Shown here: piece by piece, positions 5,572 through 6,195 of the stretch
How positions within the stretch are numbered: the stretch's first letter is position 1
How the letters are laid out: each line of letters begins with the position of its first letter
Source: Puniceicoccales bacterium
GTDB lineage: Bacteria; Verrucomicrobiota; Verrucomicrobiia; Opitutales; LL51
DNA length: 6,195 bases
Assembly: GCA_031290315.1 (NCBI GenBank)
Contig: JAITNS010000014.1
Coordinates: 1 to 6,195, forward strand
Reading direction: 5' to 3'
The notes under the pieces: generated by a model
Told to the model about the DNA's origin: nothing
Seen by the model: only the letters and a program-made list of their open reading frames with translations
Database searches by the model: none
Made by a program: the position numbers and the translations under genes

Positions 5572-5576
5572 TCCTT
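5572..5576 (-). promoter_or_regulatory. Ribosome binding site deciding the start at 5566/5569
   Basis: AAGGA on the minus strand is 5 nt from ATG 5566 and only 2 nt from ATG 5569, favouring 5566. With the promoter just upstream, the mRNA leader would be only about 11 nt and consist mostly of this site. Confidence 0.6.
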
Positions 5577-5586
5577 AATTTCCTAA

Positions 5587-5614
5587 AGAATATTTGGAAA
5601 GAAAATACTGTCAA
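5587..5614 (-). promoter_or_regulatory. Promoter of the minus-strand exported-protein gene
   Basis: On the minus strand, perfect -35 TTGACA (5614-5609), a 16-bp spacer, then -10 TATTCT (5592-5587, four of six matches). Transcription should start near 5580. Upstream DNA (5623-5665) is very rich in A/T runs and could act as an UP element. Confidence 0.65.
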
Positions 5615-5633
5615 GACTTTTTAAAGACTTTTT
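5613..5633. repeat. Tandem near-identical 10/11-mers ending in GACTTTTT
   Basis: On the plus strand, AAGACTTTTT (5613-5622) is followed directly by AAAGACTTTTT (5623-5633). The first copy overlaps the -35 box of the minus-strand promoter, so a protein binding here could control it. AAAGACTTTTTC also occurs at 2150-2161, just before the phosphatase gene. Confidence 0.5.
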
Positions 5634-5641
5634 CTTAAAAG

Positions 5642-5664
5642 AATATTTTTTTTTGAAAAATATT
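5642..5664. repeat. AT-rich inverted repeat in the divergent spacer
   Basis: Perfect 9-bp arms AATATTTTT / AAAAATATT around a 5-nt centre. It sits upstream of the minus-strand promoter. It may be an operator or simply part of an A-tract region. The rest of 5665-5800 is AT-rich with no gene or clear promoter that I can support. Confidence 0.4.
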
Positions 5665-5752
5665 TATTGCACTTCTTACCCCATAATGAATATAAGGACG
5701 AAAGAATATTGTTTTTTAATATATAAAAATTAAGAATTAAAACTAATTTATA

Positions 5753-5768
5753 TTTTGATTTTTCAAAA
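5753..5768. repeat. Small inverted repeat before the 3'-most gene
   Basis: TTTTGA and TCAAAA flank TTTT. It lies 4 bp before a -35-like TTGACT (5772-5777), for which no convincing -10 box at normal spacing is visible. A regulatory role is possible only. Confidence 0.3.
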
Positions 5769-5808
5769 CATTTGACTTTTTACTGCAATTTAATGCCATA
5801 GAACCCAT

Positions 5809-5814
5809 AGAGGT
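5809..5814 (+). promoter_or_regulatory. Ribosome binding site for the gene starting at 5820
   Basis: AGAGGT ends 5 nt before ATG 5820. It favours this start over the in-frame ATG at 5835 and supports the reality of the gene, which is cut by the window edge. Confidence 0.65.
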
Positions 5815-5819
5815 AAAAC

Positions 5820-6195
5820 ATGATAAAATGTAATATGAAAATAGTTAAAAATGTAATAATATTGAGTTCTTTGGCAGGAATTTATGGCAGTTCGGTGGAA
5901 TCCATGGAAGCCGCAGCCCCATATGTAGCCCCATATGGGCCTAATCAAGAAGCTACCGAAAGGTTGGTAAGTTTGGTTTTAAATTTTTCTGCGGATACAT
6001 CATTGGATTCTGAAGACGGACTCAAGCTTTTAAAAAGTGTTCAAAGATTAATAAACGAAAATGCCGATTGGAATGCAGTGAGAGAAATTTGTGATAGAAC
6101 TTTAGTAGATAATATAACGCCACGTATAAGGCCTGCTATGGCGCGAATTCCTCCTCAAAGACCTCAATTTCAAAGAACATTCCAAATGTCATATT
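5820..6195 (+). CDS. Exported protein of unknown function, 3' end cut by window
   Basis: An open frame of 125 whole codons running off the window, not recognised as any family. The N-terminus MIKCNMKIVKNVIILSSLAG is a signal peptide (basic n-region, hydrophobic core to about residue 21), with cleavage probably after IYG or near SVES. A Pro/Ala/Tyr patch follows (AAAPYVAPYGP), from a short direct repeat of GCCCCATATG in the DNA. Residues about 43-95 look helical (TERLVSLVLNF, DGLKLLKSVQRLINE), and the visible end is rich in Pro, Arg and Gln (ARIPPQRPQFQRTFQ). The good ribosome binding site at 5809 and coherent signal peptide support a real gene. It is divergent from the other small exported protein, but no clear sequence similarity between the two is visible by eye. 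Confidence 0.7.
   Translation, partial: MIKCNMKIVKNVIILSSLAGIYGSSVESMEAAAPYVAPYGPNQEATERLVSLVLNFSADTSLDSEDGLKLLKSVQRLINENADWNAVREICDRTLVDNITPRIRPAMARIPPQRPQFQRTFQMSY

Noticed and set aside
5772..5802. Possible promoter TTGACT for the gene at 5820
   Set aside because: The -35-like box is good, but the best downstream hexamer (CATAGA, 19-bp spacing) is a poor -10 box, so I do not list it as a promoter.

Overview
The window looks like a piece of chromosome from a low-to-moderate GC, Gram-negative-type bacterium with exported lipoproteins and an LPS-type glycosyltransferase. The best taxonomic hint is the pair of an HAD phosphatase (2174-3244) and an FtsI-type transpeptidase (3254-4960). From memory, both resemble proteins of Verrucomicrobiota, class Opitutae/Puniceicoccales: the phosphatase N-terminus around VWDFDKTLIPGYMQAPLF, and the FtsI stretches LWDGLTITRLPMGHA and REHHISSCSGFFP. 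This is recognition, not a search, and the assignment is tentative. The mixed base composition (very AT-rich flanks, richer core genes) and several small exported proteins of unknown function would suit a host-associated lineage.

Layout. Bases 1-842 hold the 3' part of a GT8 family glycosyltransferase, cut by the window edge. Bases 843-1643 hold no credible protein gene. They divide into a dense cluster of six hairpins (843-1092, markedly richer in GC than its surroundings), then an AT-rich tract, then a compact set of DnaA-box-like 9-mers (1343-1458) that looks like a replication origin. A glycine-zipper lipoprotein (1644-2126) follows, with a strong sigma70-type promoter placed so that its mRNA would begin at or next to the ATG. 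Next are the HAD phosphatase and the FtsI transpeptidase, 9 bp apart and probably one operon. On the minus strand, converging on ftsI, is a small exported protein (5075-5566) with its own promoter, ribosome binding site and intrinsic terminator. A 250-bp AT-rich divergent spacer leads to the start of another exported protein (5820 onward) that runs off the window.

How the genes fit together. FtsI builds septal peptidoglycan. The neighbouring phosphatase is a cytoplasmic HAD enzyme with an intact motif set and unknown substrate. The lipoprotein is a likely envelope component, and the GT8 enzyme probably adds a sugar to a surface glycan. The window therefore has a cell-envelope theme, but only the HAD-FtsI pair looks co-transcribed. 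The most unusual non-coding content is the origin-like array with opposed, helically phased boxes and the hairpin cluster beside it.
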